NCBI RefSeq assembly: GCF_041296385.1
Contig: NC_091013.1
Span: 71,827,563-71,891,562, forward strand
Source of the DNA: Aphelocoma coerulescens
Lineage: Eukaryota > Chordata > Aves > Passeriformes > Corvidae
Reading direction: 5' to 3'
DNA: 64,000 nucleotides
The notes beneath the pieces are model-generated. The model made no database searches. It had not been told where the DNA came from and worked only from the letters and a program-made list of their open reading frames with translations. Made by a program: the position numbers and the translations under genes. Shown one piece after another: positions 1 to 14,067 of this stretch (positions are counted from its first letter, which is position 1; every line of letters begins with the position of its first letter).

Positions 1-3000
1 AAAAAAAGGACCAGGTTTTGACTGGTGACCTCCTGTGAACCAGATGAGGATATGCCAGAAAACACAGGTTTGAAACCCTGAAAGTCCTTTTGACCCCAGC
101 TGATGGAGTCAACTGTGCATACATCTGTTTGCATGATGTGACTGTGCTTCCTTCAGACCCCTCAGAGGAGCAGCCTTCCTTTGCCAGGACTTGCTCTTTC
201 AGGAGCCTTTTTCCCTTCCTGAGCTTTTCCAAATCAGTGAGCTGTGAAGCAGACCCCTGGGGTAAACCCTACCACATCCAGGGGGTTTATATTCCCAGCT
301 GCATCCCCCTCCCAGGGCCTGCACAGCCTCTTCCAGGGGCGTTCATCACTACGATGATTTTGGAAAGTAACGTGGGGTGACTGTACGTACCCACAGTTTC
401 AATGGAAACAATGTCATGGTATGCTGGGGCAAAAGCATGGGGCAGTGGGGATGCAAAGGTGGGGGGATCTGAACCATCCTCCACTTCCCACCTTCCCAAC
501 CAAAGTTGTTTCCAAGCTGCAGCAGCATTGCAGACCAGCTCTAGGGAAATCATCTCTCACTGGACCATGGGAGGAAGGCTGCAGAAAAATCAATGGGCAG
601 CATCCATTTACTGTAATGGGCTTTTGTTTGGGTCAATGGGCTTCTTCCTCCTATTAATCACCGCTGCAGCCCACTGTGCAAAGGCAGCACTTGAAGCTAA
701 AAGGGAATAAAATCCCATCCCTGCAGGGAATGAAGACAACCCATTAGCTACACATGCGACTCTCTCGCTTGCATACGTTGTCTGTCTGTCTGTCAGTCTG
801 TTGTGACCGCGGTTACAAGGGGAGGAAGGGCTGGGCTCAGCTTATATATCCATTTTTCATTGCAAGGATTACTCAGAAAGAAGTGGCCAGCACACAGGCT
901 TCCCTGAATAATCCTTGGCATTTCTGAGAGTCAGACACCTCCCTGTGCTATTCAGCTTCCTGACAACCTTTTCTTCTGACTTAACCGGTGATGAAATTAG
1001 ATTTTAAAATTACCTGATAGCCCATGCAGCTCCTTATGGAGAAGTCTCTATCAGGAGTTTGTCCCATGATGGGAGCTGGGTGAGGCTCCCAGCTGCACGT
1101 CATGAACAGCCCCTTGGCCCCACGTTCTCTCAAAATCCCTCTGGGAGCCAGCTGCCACACATGCTTGCCCAGACCAGCCACGCTGCTGTTCATGTGTTCA
1201 GTGATGAGGAATGGCCATGCTGCCTCCACAGGTGTGTGGGAACCAGATTTTCCACCCCTAGGGGAAACTCTCAACTGTCTCTTCCAGTGGAAGGCATCAG
1301 CAGCAAGGCATCTATAGAGGGAAAATTGCTCAGCCACCAGTGCTGGACCCGGGTGCAAGACCCAGCTGCTGGTGGTACTTGGTGACAGCCAAGGCTTGGC
1401 TTTCCCCAGGCTGATGAGCCTGTGAGTGTGTAATAAAACTGTTGGTGATTAACAGACTTTTCTAAATGGGGTTAGGATTTGGAAGCAGTCCAGGGAAACA
1501 CAAGCTGCTCACAGCTATGCCATGGCACACAAAGGAGCTATACCCGTCAGATAAATTATTCATTGCCCCTTTCCCAGCTCAGCTCTCTTGGTGACCTGGT
1601 ACCACTGATGAAAAAAGGTCTGCAGGGAATAACTGACAAGGTGGGACCGAAAGATCAGAAAGTTTGGACAGAGGCTCAGCATGCAGGTGAAAATCATGTC
1701 AAATGAAACCAACAGGAAGAGGCAAAGATTGAATTGGGAGGTGGAAAGGGAGGACAAGCTGAAAAACCTGGTGGAGAACTATTGGAAGTGATTAGACCTG
1801 TGAAACTGGCACCAGAAGAGGAACAATTCTAGAAACTGCAAGGACTGCAGTGCACTCCCAACATTGTGCCAAAGTCAGGAATGAGTGCGTTTAAGACGGC
1901 TTTGCTGAATGGGTCAGGATGTGGAGCATGAGAACGGCAGCAACTCAGGAATGGGGACCACAGAGAGAAGCCAGCTGGGCTAGAGCTGCAGAAAATAAAA
2001 GATGATGTGATGAGGGAAACAGCTAATAGAAGCTGCCCTGTTACTGAAGTGTTGGGAAAGACAGCTGAGATGACTTGGATGCATGTCAGGAATGTCGCCC
2101 AAAAGATACCTTACATGGCAATGCACATGGGAGTGCTAGGAATAGAAGAATGCTGAGCATGGGGCAAGCAGTGAAGAGCAGAACTCAGATATATGGGTTT
2201 AAGACAAGGGAGGCTTCTTCAAGACCAACAGGGTAGAAAGAAACTTCTATTGAGCTGATGGTCTAGGAAAATAGAAAGCCATCATCATTTTCTTGGTTCA
2301 ACTAATTCACAGAAGGGTTTAAAACTCGACTTGACCCATCCAAAGAGAACCTCTTGCCCAGGTGTTGGAGGTGCTGCTGGTCCCTGGGACAGCTGGTAAG
2401 GGGCTGGAAGCAGTTGTCACATCCTGGGGAGAGGATTAAGATCCAGCTCTACTCACAGCCAAGACACCAGAGTGCACTCATGGTCCCTTGTGTGTTTGGT
2501 GGACACTGTTCATGGACAGGCTTGAATATTTCACTGAAACCTGTGAAATAACAGTCTTCAGACTGTCTAGGCACCTATATCCCACTGTAATCCTTGGAGT
2601 AGGGGCTGATACTGGAAGAGCACCATTCTCCCAAAGTTTTTTTGCTACCAGGGAGGAACCATGGAGCATCACAGCTGCCTGCTGTGAGTGGGGATAGTTT
2701 AGGAATATTTTCCTTGCAGCTCTTTTATGGCTTTCTGAGATTCATCTTTGCTTTATGTTGAAATGTATATGCACCTAGCTCATGTTTTGGAGCTTTAAAG
2801 TGTACTTCAGGTAGCTGCAAAGGGGCAGTGGCTATTAAATGAATAATTAAAATGAAGAAAAGCAGTTAGTACAAACACAAAGGCACCTATACAAAGAAAT
2901 TATCCCATCGCTTTTCCTATAAAGATTTAAAAAGTGCCTTATGTAGGTCAGGATATTTGGCTTTCAGGAATTCAGATGGGAATGACTTAGTTGAAGTAAT

Positions 3001-6000
3001 AAATATGGCCAAGAAAAAAAAGCAAGAACTTTGATTTACATTGTTGAAGGAGTGCTCCTCCTCCAACAGGATGGCTCACACTGCAGTGGTTCTTGTGCCC
3101 ACCAAAACCAGAGGGGGACCATGCCTTTGTGCATGCCTACCAGGGAGAACTGGGGTGGGAATCAGTGCATCAAGTGAGAACATGGTTATTTAAAATTCAT
3201 TAAATGAAAGCAGCACCTCACAAGCCGACGCAGGCTGTGCATCTCAATCTACCAATTGCCTTGGGGGAGACACCCCAAAGCCATGAACTTCCTTCCTTCC
3301 CACCACTAGGTGAGGTGCACTCCATGGCATGGGCATCTGGGTTTGCAGGACCTCCTTGCTGCAGGAGGATTGTGATTTATGGAAAACTAAGGACATGGAT
3401 AAAGTGTTTGTATATTTTCTTACTAAAAACATGTAGCCTAAATACATATGCAGAGCTGGCCTGGCTGATAGATCCATCAAGGCTTGCTTTTCTCCAAGAT
3501 TAAGCTGTCAGCCTGTCAAAGGCAGCTGCTCAGAGCCTGAATTTTGTTTTTGCTCCCACAGCCATCAAATTTTAATTCAGTCCCTGCTTGAAGAGTTGTT
3601 GTAGTCCTTCAATAGATTGTCTGTCTGTCCCTCTTTTTCTTTGTCGAGGACCCTGGGATGGGAGGGAAGCTGGTGCTGGTCCCCTTCTGAGGTGCTACCA
3701 GGGCATAACTCCAGCCCCTCCCAGGACAGGTGGCACTCAAGAAAACTTAGGAGAAAGGAAAAGCATCTGTTTTATTTCCATAGGGCTGTTTTTCAAGATT
3801 CAGGAAGTGCCAGGGACACACTTATGGCTGCAATTGCTTAGCTTTGGTAGCAGTAATAAAACAGAAGAAAGTATCATTCCTTTTTCCAGGAGAAAGTATC
3901 ATTTTAAGGGAATTTTTTAAGGGAACATCTAGAGAAAAAGACTGAATAAAATCCTGGAAGCAAGGAAGGAAGCACTGCGCTAAAGTAATAAAATTACTTT
4001 GCTTCAACCCTTGCATGGTGAAATACTTGGCTTATTCTTTTGTGAGGCAACACATTCTGAAATTAATTTAATACAAAAAAAAGCCCTGTCAGTTGTTGAA
4101 TTGACAACAAACACTTTGACAGGTTTGAAAAGATCTACTTGTCTGTCCCAAGTTTAGTTTTATAGGAAATCCCAAAACTTTCTGGTTTTGATTCAGCAAA
4201 GAATAATAGCTCATTGCAAAACTGGGGAATTCCCCACAAAAATGGAAATTCCAGCTCCTGCACAGTGCTAGTTACTCTCACTAGTTTTAGTTTCTGGCTT
4301 GAACACTCCCTGTTTTCCCTCTGCTGCCCAGCCATGCCTGCCCCCTCCCCTGCCCTCTGCAGCCACAGCCTGGGAAAAGCACCAGCTCAGCAGAATGAGG
4401 AGGGACAGGGAGCCCATCCAGCATGGAAAAAGGTACCCACGTTTCTTTGTGTTTTGCCCACAAAAGCAGTCCAAGAAGAAAGGAGAACAGGGCTCGCAGC
4501 TTGGCTGAATGTGGTCATGAAGGCTGGAAGTGCTCGTGCCACTGGAGAGGACGCCTCACTGAGAGAGGATTCCAAACCTGCGGGCAAAAATGAACTCAGG
4601 TTTGGCAAATTGTTTGCAAAAATGGAAAAACAAAGTCCTACTGGAGCTGCAGCATGAGATAAGCCTGGTCCCTCCTGGGCTTGTCCCTGGCAGGAGTGTG
4701 CTCACGTGGCTCCTCTGCCTAGGCAGGAGTGGACTCTTCTTCTCTACTTGGACATCTGTGTCTATCAAATGAACAGGGTATTTCCTCCAGCAGCTGAACT
4801 CCACTCTGCAGGTATGTTAACTGTTGAGAGATGGAAAGATGGATGTTGAAACACTTCTGGGAAAACTGTTTTTCTCCCTCCCCAGCATGACTGTGCCAGT
4901 TCATCTTGAAAACTTGGCCAGAAGAGGGCTGAATGTAAATTGATTTAGCACTGGATAAAAAAATCATGAGATAGTTTTTCCCATCTCTAGTGGTTTTTTT
5001 CTCTCTCTGGTTTCCACACTTCAGCATCACAGAGAATTGCTTTCCATGGAAAAACTATACTTACCACCAGGAAAATCAACTTTCTGCTCTCATGAGCAAC
5101 AGAGCTACTTGCTCAGGCCAGGAGTTTGCTGTCCCAGACATGTATTTGTGTGGGCTCACCCCATCTGGACCCAGCCACGCAACCACAAGGAGACACTTCC
5201 TTCATAGCTCACAGATCCCCAGCACAGACAGTCCTTGTGCACCTCAGTGTGATGGGGCACTTATACTTTACTCCTTTGCACATTTTAGGCCCTTTGCAGC
5301 AAAATATTCCAGCATGAAACTTCCCTTTAGGATGAGAAAGAGGTTGCACAACAGCCCCAGCTGGGATTCCACACTGCAGTTCTTAAAAGCATACTTGTAT
5401 CATATTTGTATGCAAGTTTTACATACTCCTGGCAAGCATTTCTGGGCATTGCTGCAGCATTCATGAGAACCAAGAGTATGCCAGCCTTAGAGAGCCTTCC
5501 CACTGGTCCCACATGCACCCCTGAGTCCAGTGACGAGGGGAATGCACTGGCACATTGACCTGTGGCAGGATGTGCCTCCAGTCTGGGACAAAAAGCAACT
5601 TCTATTAAGAAAAAAGGAAAATAATTGGGAGAGGGAAGGGCAAAAGTAACAAACTGAAAGGATAGAGTAATTTGATATTACAGAAAAATAGTTCTTAAAC
5701 AATACAGAATGGAACATGGTCTAGTTGGGTTTCTAGGTGTATCTCCTGTGACTCACAGACTGACTCACGTCAGAGCATCACCAGTCATATAAAGGGATAT
5801 GTTCTTGAAGGTATGTCATGGCCTGAATTTTCACAATGGAAGAAATTTAGATAGGGGCCTCTACTCTATTATTACATGGCTGGATCATCCTGGCAGTGAC
5901 ATATTGCAGAAAGAAGCAAGAACAGGACAAAGTCTCAGAAACCTGTGCTTTAAAATTAGGAACTCATAAAATTTTCCCCAGAGAGGGGCTCCCCTGAAAG

Positions 6001-6741
6001 ATGCACTCAATGTTCTTGGTCAGTGGCAGCAAGGCAACTAGTCAGACATGTATAGTTAAGGCAGGGATAATAAGCCCTACTTCTGCTTTCTAATGATAAT
6101 TCCCCAGTAGACTGAGGCCTGTGGGACTGATGGGACTCCTGGCTCATCAAAACAAACCTGCTTTTGCCTCCTGTGCCACATCACCTAGTGCTGCTTATAA
6201 AGCTGCCATTCTTTGGGCCAAGGTGGAGTGGGGCCCTTTATGCTGGGTCAGGGGCTGCTCTGAGCCTGTGGGACCCTCGGTGAGCACCCAGCTGAAGCGT
6301 GCCCTTGGCAAGCTGCTATCAGCTTGCTCTGGGCCAGCACTGGTTTATAGTGCAGAAAGCTTCTTCAGCCTTCCTATGCTTGCCCTTGAGGCATGAGGAG
6401 AGTGCTCACAGCCTCTCTCAGGCCTTCTCACGAGGCTTGGAATGCCCACTCCATCAGTGTACGCTGATTCCAGGATGTTTTGTTTGCTTTGGGCATGGCT
6501 GAGCAGAGCAGGCAAAGGGCTCATCAGGTCTTCAAATGAGGCTTTCCACCTGCCATGTCAATGTAGGGCATGCAGACCTACCCCAGGCCAGCACCACAGC
6601 AGAGACACATGGAGTTCATTGTTCTGCCAGCTTCTCCCCCTGTCACCACGGGCTACTGCAGACATTGCTACTGCTCTTCCAGGGCACACCCTCCTGCTGC
6701 AGTGCAGTCTGTTTCTTCTGCTGTGGTCCTCAAGGTGAAAA
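1..6741. other. Flanking DNA with no recognised gene
   Basis: Both strands give only short open frames, the longest about 150 codons, with no known domain, no conserved exon-like block with splice sites, and no RNA gene. A small diverged repeat (gaaagtatcatt twice near 3868 and 3892) is the only local structure noted. Confidence 0.6.
781..800. repeat. (TCTG)n microsatellite, short
   Basis: Three tctg units, then tcagtctg with one disrupted unit. Confidence 0.7.
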
Positions 6742-7118
6742 AGAATCACAGAATTTTTTTGCTTGGAAAAGACCTTCAAGATCATCAAGTCCAGCCATTA
6801 CCCAGCACTGCTAAGTCCACCACTGAACCATGTCCCTCAGTGCCACATCTAAACATCTTCTAAATAATTCCAGGGATGGTGACTCTACCACTTCCCTGAG
6901 CAGTCTGTTCCAGTGCTTGACAACCCTTTCCACAAAAAAATTTTTCTAGTTTTCCACCTAAATCTCCCCTGGAGCAACTTGAGGCCATTTCCTTCTGTCC
7001 TGTTCCTTGTTACCTGGGAAAAGAGACCCCAGCTGGCTACAACCTCCTTTCAGGTAGTTGTAGAGAGCAATGAGATCCCCACTGAGCCTCAGTTTCTCCA
7101 GGCTGAACAATCCCAGGT
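6742..7118 (-). mobile_element. CR1 LINE 3' fragment, minus strand
   Basis: Read on the minus strand this is the classic CR1 3' end. From right to left it has ttgttcagcctggagaaact, gagatctcattgctctctac, tacctgaaaggagg, gtaacaaggaacaggac, tggaacagactgctcaggga, agtggtagagtcaccatccc, ggacatggttcagtggtgga and ttgatgatcttgaaggtc, closing with ttctgtgattct at 6742. It is truncated at its 5' side near 7118, as most CR1 copies are, and carries no intact ORF. Open frames across it on the + strand are shadows. Confidence 0.93.
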
Positions 7119-10100
7119 CATGAATAGGATTTTGTCAGAAAATAGCCATTTGAAAGAGCTATACCATCAAACTTTGCAAGTTGTTAGTGTCTCACTCACA
7201 GGAATGGATATTCTCCATTGGATGTGGATAGTCCCTGGTACTATAACCAGCTTCAGGTGCTATGAAGCATGGAGGCACATGGACCCTGAAAACCCTCATT
7301 TTGAGACATGGGCTTTCTCAGGGGAGATCAAGGCATACAAAAGACCAAAAGGCTTGTGAAACCGATGAAACTTTTAGTACTAAGGAAATATTTCTAACTT
7401 GTGTTTGATGTTGATGCTACAGCCACATTCTTCATGTTGTCTTACTGCTGTGATGTGGACTTAATGTTTACATCAAGTTTTCCTTTTTAAGGCTAGTTGC
7501 TTCATCTACTTTTTTTTATTTCATGTTTTCATTTATAAGACACAACTATCGTCAATCTGGAATACTTAAAGTGAGCAATTAGGATAATTATTTTTATTAA
7601 GGTAACACCAGAAAGCCTTCAGTGAGGGTGAGGTTGCTATGATTTCATGCATCATTCAAAGTACGGCACAGACTGTTTCTGCTCTGCCTTGCTGTCTCTC
7701 TCCTGCTTGTTATTTATAAAGGTAAACAAGCCCAGAAGAGAGACTGAGCAAGAGCTGAGGATTTGGCCCAGTGATGTTCCCGCACAGTTAGAGCCAATGC
7801 CACGTAGAGTTGTCCCCAGGAACACAGCTCCCTCCCAAATGAAAAGCCTGGGGGTGCTTTTGGGCTCAGAGATTGCTGGGGCACATGAATCACTGCTTTG
7901 ATGGCTCTGGAAATACTGTGTCCAGCACCACTGCAGTAGGAAGTGCAAATCAAGTGGACTGAACTGCACCAGGTGTAGGATGCTGAGGACTCACAACCTC
8001 ATGCCAATGCAGAGGTACTTTGGAGGCCAACAGAGAGGGTTTTCACTGTGGAGAGGGTGCTGGAATCCTGCTCTACACAGGCAGTAAAAATGAAACAATC
8101 TGCAACAAAACCAACCTGGATGGTTATTTACAAACAAACTTGTCCAGCCAACAGTGCTACTAAGGGCTAAGCATTAACATAACAGGTGGTTGAACCCTTA
8201 AGTGTCCTGCTCAGATGCTTCCTATGACATTGATACCCAGAAGAGTGGTTTAGACCTCTGACTTCCCAGTGATGGCTCCATATAGCCTGTCTGAGGTTCA
8301 AACCATAATGTACTGGCACCTCCCTAGGGTGTTTGGATGGCTTCTCTTTATTGACCATGTAAGCAGGCAGGGTCTGGGCATGCTGGAAAATTGGGCTTTG
8401 AATTGCTCATTACTCTCTCAAACGTAGACTCCACAGGAGGCAACAGTGACAATTGTTGGTATCATAGAAAATGCCCCCAGTATCATCTTAGTCACTTTTT
8501 GACATGTTTATCTAACCCAAGACAACCATTCATCTGGACATAGATTCTTAAATAATGGTTTTCCCCAAACAGAGCTCTAAAAAGTATCCATGATTAAAAC
8601 TTAATTATTGCATAAACAACTTTAGCTTAATTGCAAGCTCCAGCTGAACAGACCCCCTGGGACATTAGGGAATTAAAGCTAATGCAAACAGAACCCTGAT
8701 CTGTTTCTTCACAATATTGTGTTAAGTAAAATCCTTGAATTCCTCCAGTGTTATTTCAAAGAACTGTGTGTGATAAGTCAACTTGGTTATGTATGCTTGT
8801 GTGACAAATTGCCAAACATCCCACAGGGCAAATATGAAAAAACAACAGAGAAGTAGTTCTGAAGAAATGAGACTTTATTGACTTTTTTGTCCCATTTCCA
8901 AAGGCCATCAATGACATATTGTTGAAGACTGTGATTCCACAATTTTATTGCAATTGCAGAGGGTGGGCAGTAAAGCGAATCTCAGGTTGGCATATCATCG
9001 ATTGTGTGATTTTTCTTTTTCAAACCAAAAAAAGAAACAAAGAAAGTGAGGGAAGAGTGATGGAGAGCAAGGAAACAATGACAGTCCTTGATTCACTTCT
9101 TTTTTATACCCATGACAGCTGATGCTGGTCTATCACAAGGATGGGATTCACAGAGAAGAGGATATGATGAGAAAGCAAAATCCATCATCAGGGAAGTGAC
9201 TTTTGAGCAGATCAAGAAAATCTGGATCCTGTACTTGGGTTGGTTTTGGGTTTTTTTTAAGCAGAGAAATAATAACTAGAGACACAGGTATCTAGCTGGT
9301 CTACAGTGGCACTTTTTTGATCTTTTCTTCTTTGCAGTTGCCAAATACTGCTGTTCCAGCAGATCAAAACTGAATAAGGGCTTTTACTCTGTGCCATATC
9401 GTGTTTCTGTTTTGCAAATGGTATGCCTTGAATAGAGAAAACAGTGTATGATAAACCCATTAGTTCATGTAGGACCACCCACTGCCACGGCTGGGGTTCA
9501 TCAGCAGAGCCCCAGCATTGAGCAGGTGTAGAGGAGCACAGCTGTCCTCACAGGCCTCCACTCGTGCACAGCTGCACCCACCTTCTCTGTCCACGTGACC
9601 GTGAAGATTTAGGGTCTGCTCTACCACCTTGCTTCTGCCATCTTCTCCAAATCTTTTAAAGTCCCACATCACACACTCCATTACCAGGGGTCACCTTTGA
9701 TTATTCTCTTTGCCATATGTCTCATAGTTCAAGGGCCGGTTCCCTTTTCCCTCCTTGCTGTTTAGACTCCATATTGACGCTATCAGCATCTTTTTATCTA
9801 CCGATACATACTTTTACTTGTTGGCAGTGTAGGCCCTATCTCAAAGAACTTACACTGTGAATTTGACAACAGCAATCCATATTCCCCAGCAGCTTCAATA
9901 GCCTTGAGCTGTTAATTGTCAAAGACTACTATGAATGACATCAGGGGAAGATCTGGTGCTGATAATTTACAAAAGCAATAATTTTTGAATGCAATCTTCT
10001 AAGTGAGTTTGTGATGTGAACAATAATGGAAGAAGAGGAACTGGGGAGAGCTGCATGCCGAGGAAGCAACAAGGGATGCGAAGAATGAGCAAAACTGCAG

Positions 10101-11233
10101 GTGGAAGGGTAAAACTACAGACAAGCCAGGCAAAAAGTAATGAGGTAGCTTGTGCTAAATTACAGCACCAAGCCGTGAGTGAATTGTTGCCATGAAGTGG
10201 TGTCACAGGCGAACCCAAACTGTGTGGGGGCCTTTAGAAGTTTTTCTGATATTTCTGTTTCCAGATGTTGTTTCTCAGGATTTGGGTCCTGCTGGAGATG
10301 GCACAACTTTAGTTCAAATGCTGACAGTCATTGATGCTTCTTCCTGGAAGGCTGCAAAGTGCTGTTTTTCTTAACATTTCAAATGAAATGTCCTTGAAAT
10401 GTCAGTAAGTGTGACAGTGTGATGAAAAGGATTTACAGCAGACCTGCCTGGAATGCGTATGAGGGGACAATGACAAGCAAGGAAAGAAGAAAAGAAAGCA
10501 GGCAGAGCAGTAAATTAATGAAAATATTGGGTTTATTTATTACAACAGACAATCTAGTTGTTCTCAGTTTCACCAGAATATGTTATATATCAGCATCTCC
10601 TGCAAGGCTGTTTCTCTTTGCAGTGGGAGTCTTTCTTTCCTGCTAGATTTTGAATCTGATTTCCAGATTATCTTAATTACTTTCCAACTGAGTCAAGATA
10701 CTGGAATGTTTCTTTTGGAATTGTGCAAAATGAGCTTTTTCTTCTTTTCTTGGAGATTCACTTCTATTTCTGTACGGAGTTCATGAAGTTCTGAGTATTT
10801 AAATTTTCTGCAGCTGACCAGTTTCAATGGCAGCTCCCCACACAAAAGGCTTTGTACAAACAGATTCTTGGCACTGTTGCAGATGAAATGCATTAAATGG
10901 CCTATGTGAAACTGCCCAAATCAACAAGCATTTTCCAGTAAACTTAGAGGAAGGAGAACAACCTGGACAACTCTGACCAATTTTGCAGCTATTCCTGCGG
11001 TGAGAGTGGCTGATGAGAAAGGAAGTGAAGGACGGGAAGAAGCATTGAGCCACTTATCTCTGTGATGTCTTGATTAATACAACTGAAAAGCAGAAGCTGT
11101 AATTGAACACGGAGTCCTGTGCCGAAGTCTCTGACAGACACATGCTTTGAGGAGAGGAGATAAGCCAGGCTGGTTCTGGTACATGAATATTGCCATATAT
11201 GATGCTTACCTAAGCATTAAGGAGAACAAAAAA
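7119..11233. other. Flanking DNA with no recognised gene
   Basis: AT-rich sequence without recognisable coding exons, RNA genes or transposon bodies. Old diverged repeats may be present but cannot be named from sequence alone. Confidence 0.55.
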
Positions 11234-11876
11234 ATGAAGAGAAAAATTATCACTAGCCCGAGCTCCACGGCTTCTGTGCCGGAGCGCAAGGTGCTGCAGT
11301 CTTCCAAGAGCATCCTGTAAGCTGCTCGGCAGGACCAGCCGCACTCTCACACACGTGCGCACGCACAAACGCACAGATAGCGCCAGTAAGGTGGGTCGGC
11401 GGCAAAGAGGCAGGAAGGGTCTCTGCTTAGAGTTCCACGGATGGAGGTTTATTGCATCCGCACCACGAAGGAATCAACAGGCGAAGACCAAGAACAATGG
11501 AGAGTCCAGGTTTAAGTACGTGAGTGAAGGGAGCATCAGAGACCAATGATCTGAGGGCACGGGGGTGGTACAAAGGCAGGACTAGGGAATGGGAGCCACT
11601 GAGGAAGCTCTGGGGGAGTGGTGAGGGGCAAGGGCCAATGGGGGGAACCTGGTGTGGAGAACTTTCTAGGACATGAAACATATAAGGTAGTAAGGGGGTG
11701 GGGCAGCCGATGGCCAACCAAGAATGCAAAACTGGGGTACATTAACAAACCAGAACAATGCATGCTGGGGGAAGTGTTTTCTGTTCACCTTGACCTGGGG
11801 AGAATCTCTGATACAAGAGAGTGTCTCACCAGCAGACTCTCTTTGTCCCTTGTACCCCTGGCTCACCGGCCCCCAC
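11234..11876 (-). mobile_element. Probable solo retroviral LTR, minus orientation
   Basis: On the minus strand the block starts TGTGGGGGCCGG (right edge 11876). It has a TATA-like ccttatatg near 11685 and GCAATAAAC near 11452, then a CpG-rich U5-like stretch containing alternating purine-pyrimidine (cacacacgtgcgcacgcac on the + strand). The left edge is uncertain. Taking the TG at 11234 puts runs of A on both sides, which may be the target duplication but are low-complexity. Taking TGTGCCGG at about 11276 gives a better terminal inverted repeat but no duplication. The local base composition is clearly unlike its AT-rich neighbours. Confidence 0.55.
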
Positions 11877-13820
11877 AAAAAATGAGCTCTTCTCTGAGTT
11901 TAAAGTATTAAGCAGAGGCTAAACAATTGGTGCTGAGCCCTAAAAAGCCTCCTTACATGAATCATTCACGAAGTGAAGACATGAACCTTATTTAATATCT
12001 CAGTTCCTAGAATGGGACTTTGGGCTTTTTACTATGGAAAGATGTTCCCTGAAAGTAATGGCTTTATCAGTGCGATTAGCACCATCCAGAGTTTACTGCC
12101 TTCTGAAATCAGTGATGCCTTGTGAGAGGTCCAGGACAGCACCTGGCTCTTGTGAGTGGTTGTCCTTTCTCATGCAGAGGTGCTTAAAAAAGGGAGAATG
12201 TAGCTGGGTGACACAGCTATAGTTCATGGGACTGGATTTATCTCTATGCCGGGGAATGAGCTGATTGCTCTACTTTTGCATGGGCTGATTTATTTTGCGT
12301 TCTGGTTATGAATGTAATTCCTTAAGGGGAAACACTTCCTTCCTGTTATATTTGTCTTGTTATGGAGCCATTCCCCATCTCAATGCGCTTAATTTACTTT
12401 CCTAAGGTTGTCAAGTTCCTCTCAAATTTAGAATTCAAGCTTTGATGTACCAAAAATACTGGGCAGGACTCTCCAAAGTACAAGTAGTCTGAAGCTGCCC
12501 TGGAGACTAGTGAATTAGCAGAGACATTTTTTTAGAAAAGACATGGAATAATAGAGCTATATTTGGATGTTCTTTTTAAATTGGTGGCTGTCTAAGAATG
12601 GCAGCTCCTAGCACAGGCTTCATTGTAACTGGGAAATGGATCCATCCAGAGAGTTCAACCACACGTGTATCACACAGGCTGACAGCTCACATTCTATTAC
12701 CTTTCTTTAATGCTTCATTTCTAAGTGATAATTATTTTAATGGGTGATTATTCTAGTTTTGAGCAGTTTAAGGAATTTCTGATATGGGTAAGCAGGTGTA
12801 ACTTTTAAAAACCTTTGCTTCATATAAATTTGCCCTATAATTGATCATATAATCTCTGTGATACAATCCCTAGAAAATGATCCGACTAAAACCTATCATT
12901 TTATCTCCTTTGAGATACTTATATCCATTAGACAAGGTTCTCCATTCTCTCTTTAATTATTTGTTCTGGCAATAAAATCTTTGGTGGCTGTTTAAGAAAT
13001 AAACCTGGAGCTCAAAAACTCCCAGTAGAAACTGTGGTGAATATGATTTCATTATACACAGCACAGAAAACATTCTATCTATCTGCTGAACCCTTTGTGG
13101 CCTACTGGGAGAGTCCTGGAACAGAGAGAGGGAAATGCTTCCTTCTATGGGTTGCAAACTGGATCATATCTAAGTTTTAATTTTGAGCTCTGAGACACCA
13201 GTGCCAAATGAGTCACTGGCCAGATGAAGAAAAAATACAACAGTTTTCTTTTTTGTTTGTCAGCCTTGCCCTGGCCCTTTTTTGCATGCAGGACCAAAAT
13301 AAGAGTTCTAAACCTCCTTCATTCTTCAGGGAACCATGGAAAGCAACTGTCTGGGCACAGGAGCTCCTAATTCTGTGGTAAGTGAATGAGAAAGAAAGAT
13401 GTTTACACCAAGTCTACCAGGAGAGAGATTCAGGACAGGTACTGTCCCTGCCAAGCAAACTGTGGCAAGTGGATACCCAAGGAAGGAGAATATCTGCTTT
13501 TCAAGGACCACCATTGCAAGGGAAGGCTCTGGGGTTACTGGTGCATCTGCTTCTCATGCTGAAGACTGGTGTGGGGGTGGATACATCTGTGTTGGGTGTT
13601 TTCCCACTTACTGCAATTATGAGGAGGGGATTACCCAAGGATTTTCCCTATTCTGAATGGTGACAAAGGCAGATGTGCCAGGCTGTGATGAACACATTGG
13701 GTAAGGGGAGGTGCTGCACACCACTGTGTTTCCTCCTTATAGTCATGAGGTAGGAGGGCAGATAGGTCAGGATCTGGTCTGGTCCTGTTTCTTATGACCC
13801 CAAGAGGGTGGCTGGAAGGA

Positions 13821-13846
13821 GGCAAGACAAGGCAAGGCAAGGCAAG
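13821..13846. repeat. (GGCAA)n microsatellite
   Basis: Five units of ggcaa; one is altered to gacaa. Confidence 0.85.
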
Positions 13847-14044
13847 TTGTGGTAAGGAGAAGAGGATATAGTTTTCAGGTAGAAAATAAAACATATGGAT
13901 ATGATAATTTCTTTGACTCCTGAATGTACATACCATCACCAAAGAATACATTCTCCCATTTGGTATTCAGCAGGCCTGTGGTGTCCAAAATATTGATAAT
14001 TTTTTCCTATTCTGTCTACTCCCATTACTCTCACATTTCTGATG

Positions 14045-14067
14045 AATATATATATATATATATATAA
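14045..14067. repeat. (AT)n microsatellite
   Basis: About eleven AT units without interruption. Confidence 0.95.

Noticed and set aside
4214..4657. A 147-codon + strand open frame
   Set aside because: No recognised domain, no codon or splice support, and several equally long shadows overlap on the other strand.
6913..7359. A 148-codon + strand open frame
   Set aside because: Its first half is the antisense of a CR1 fragment, so it is not a gene.
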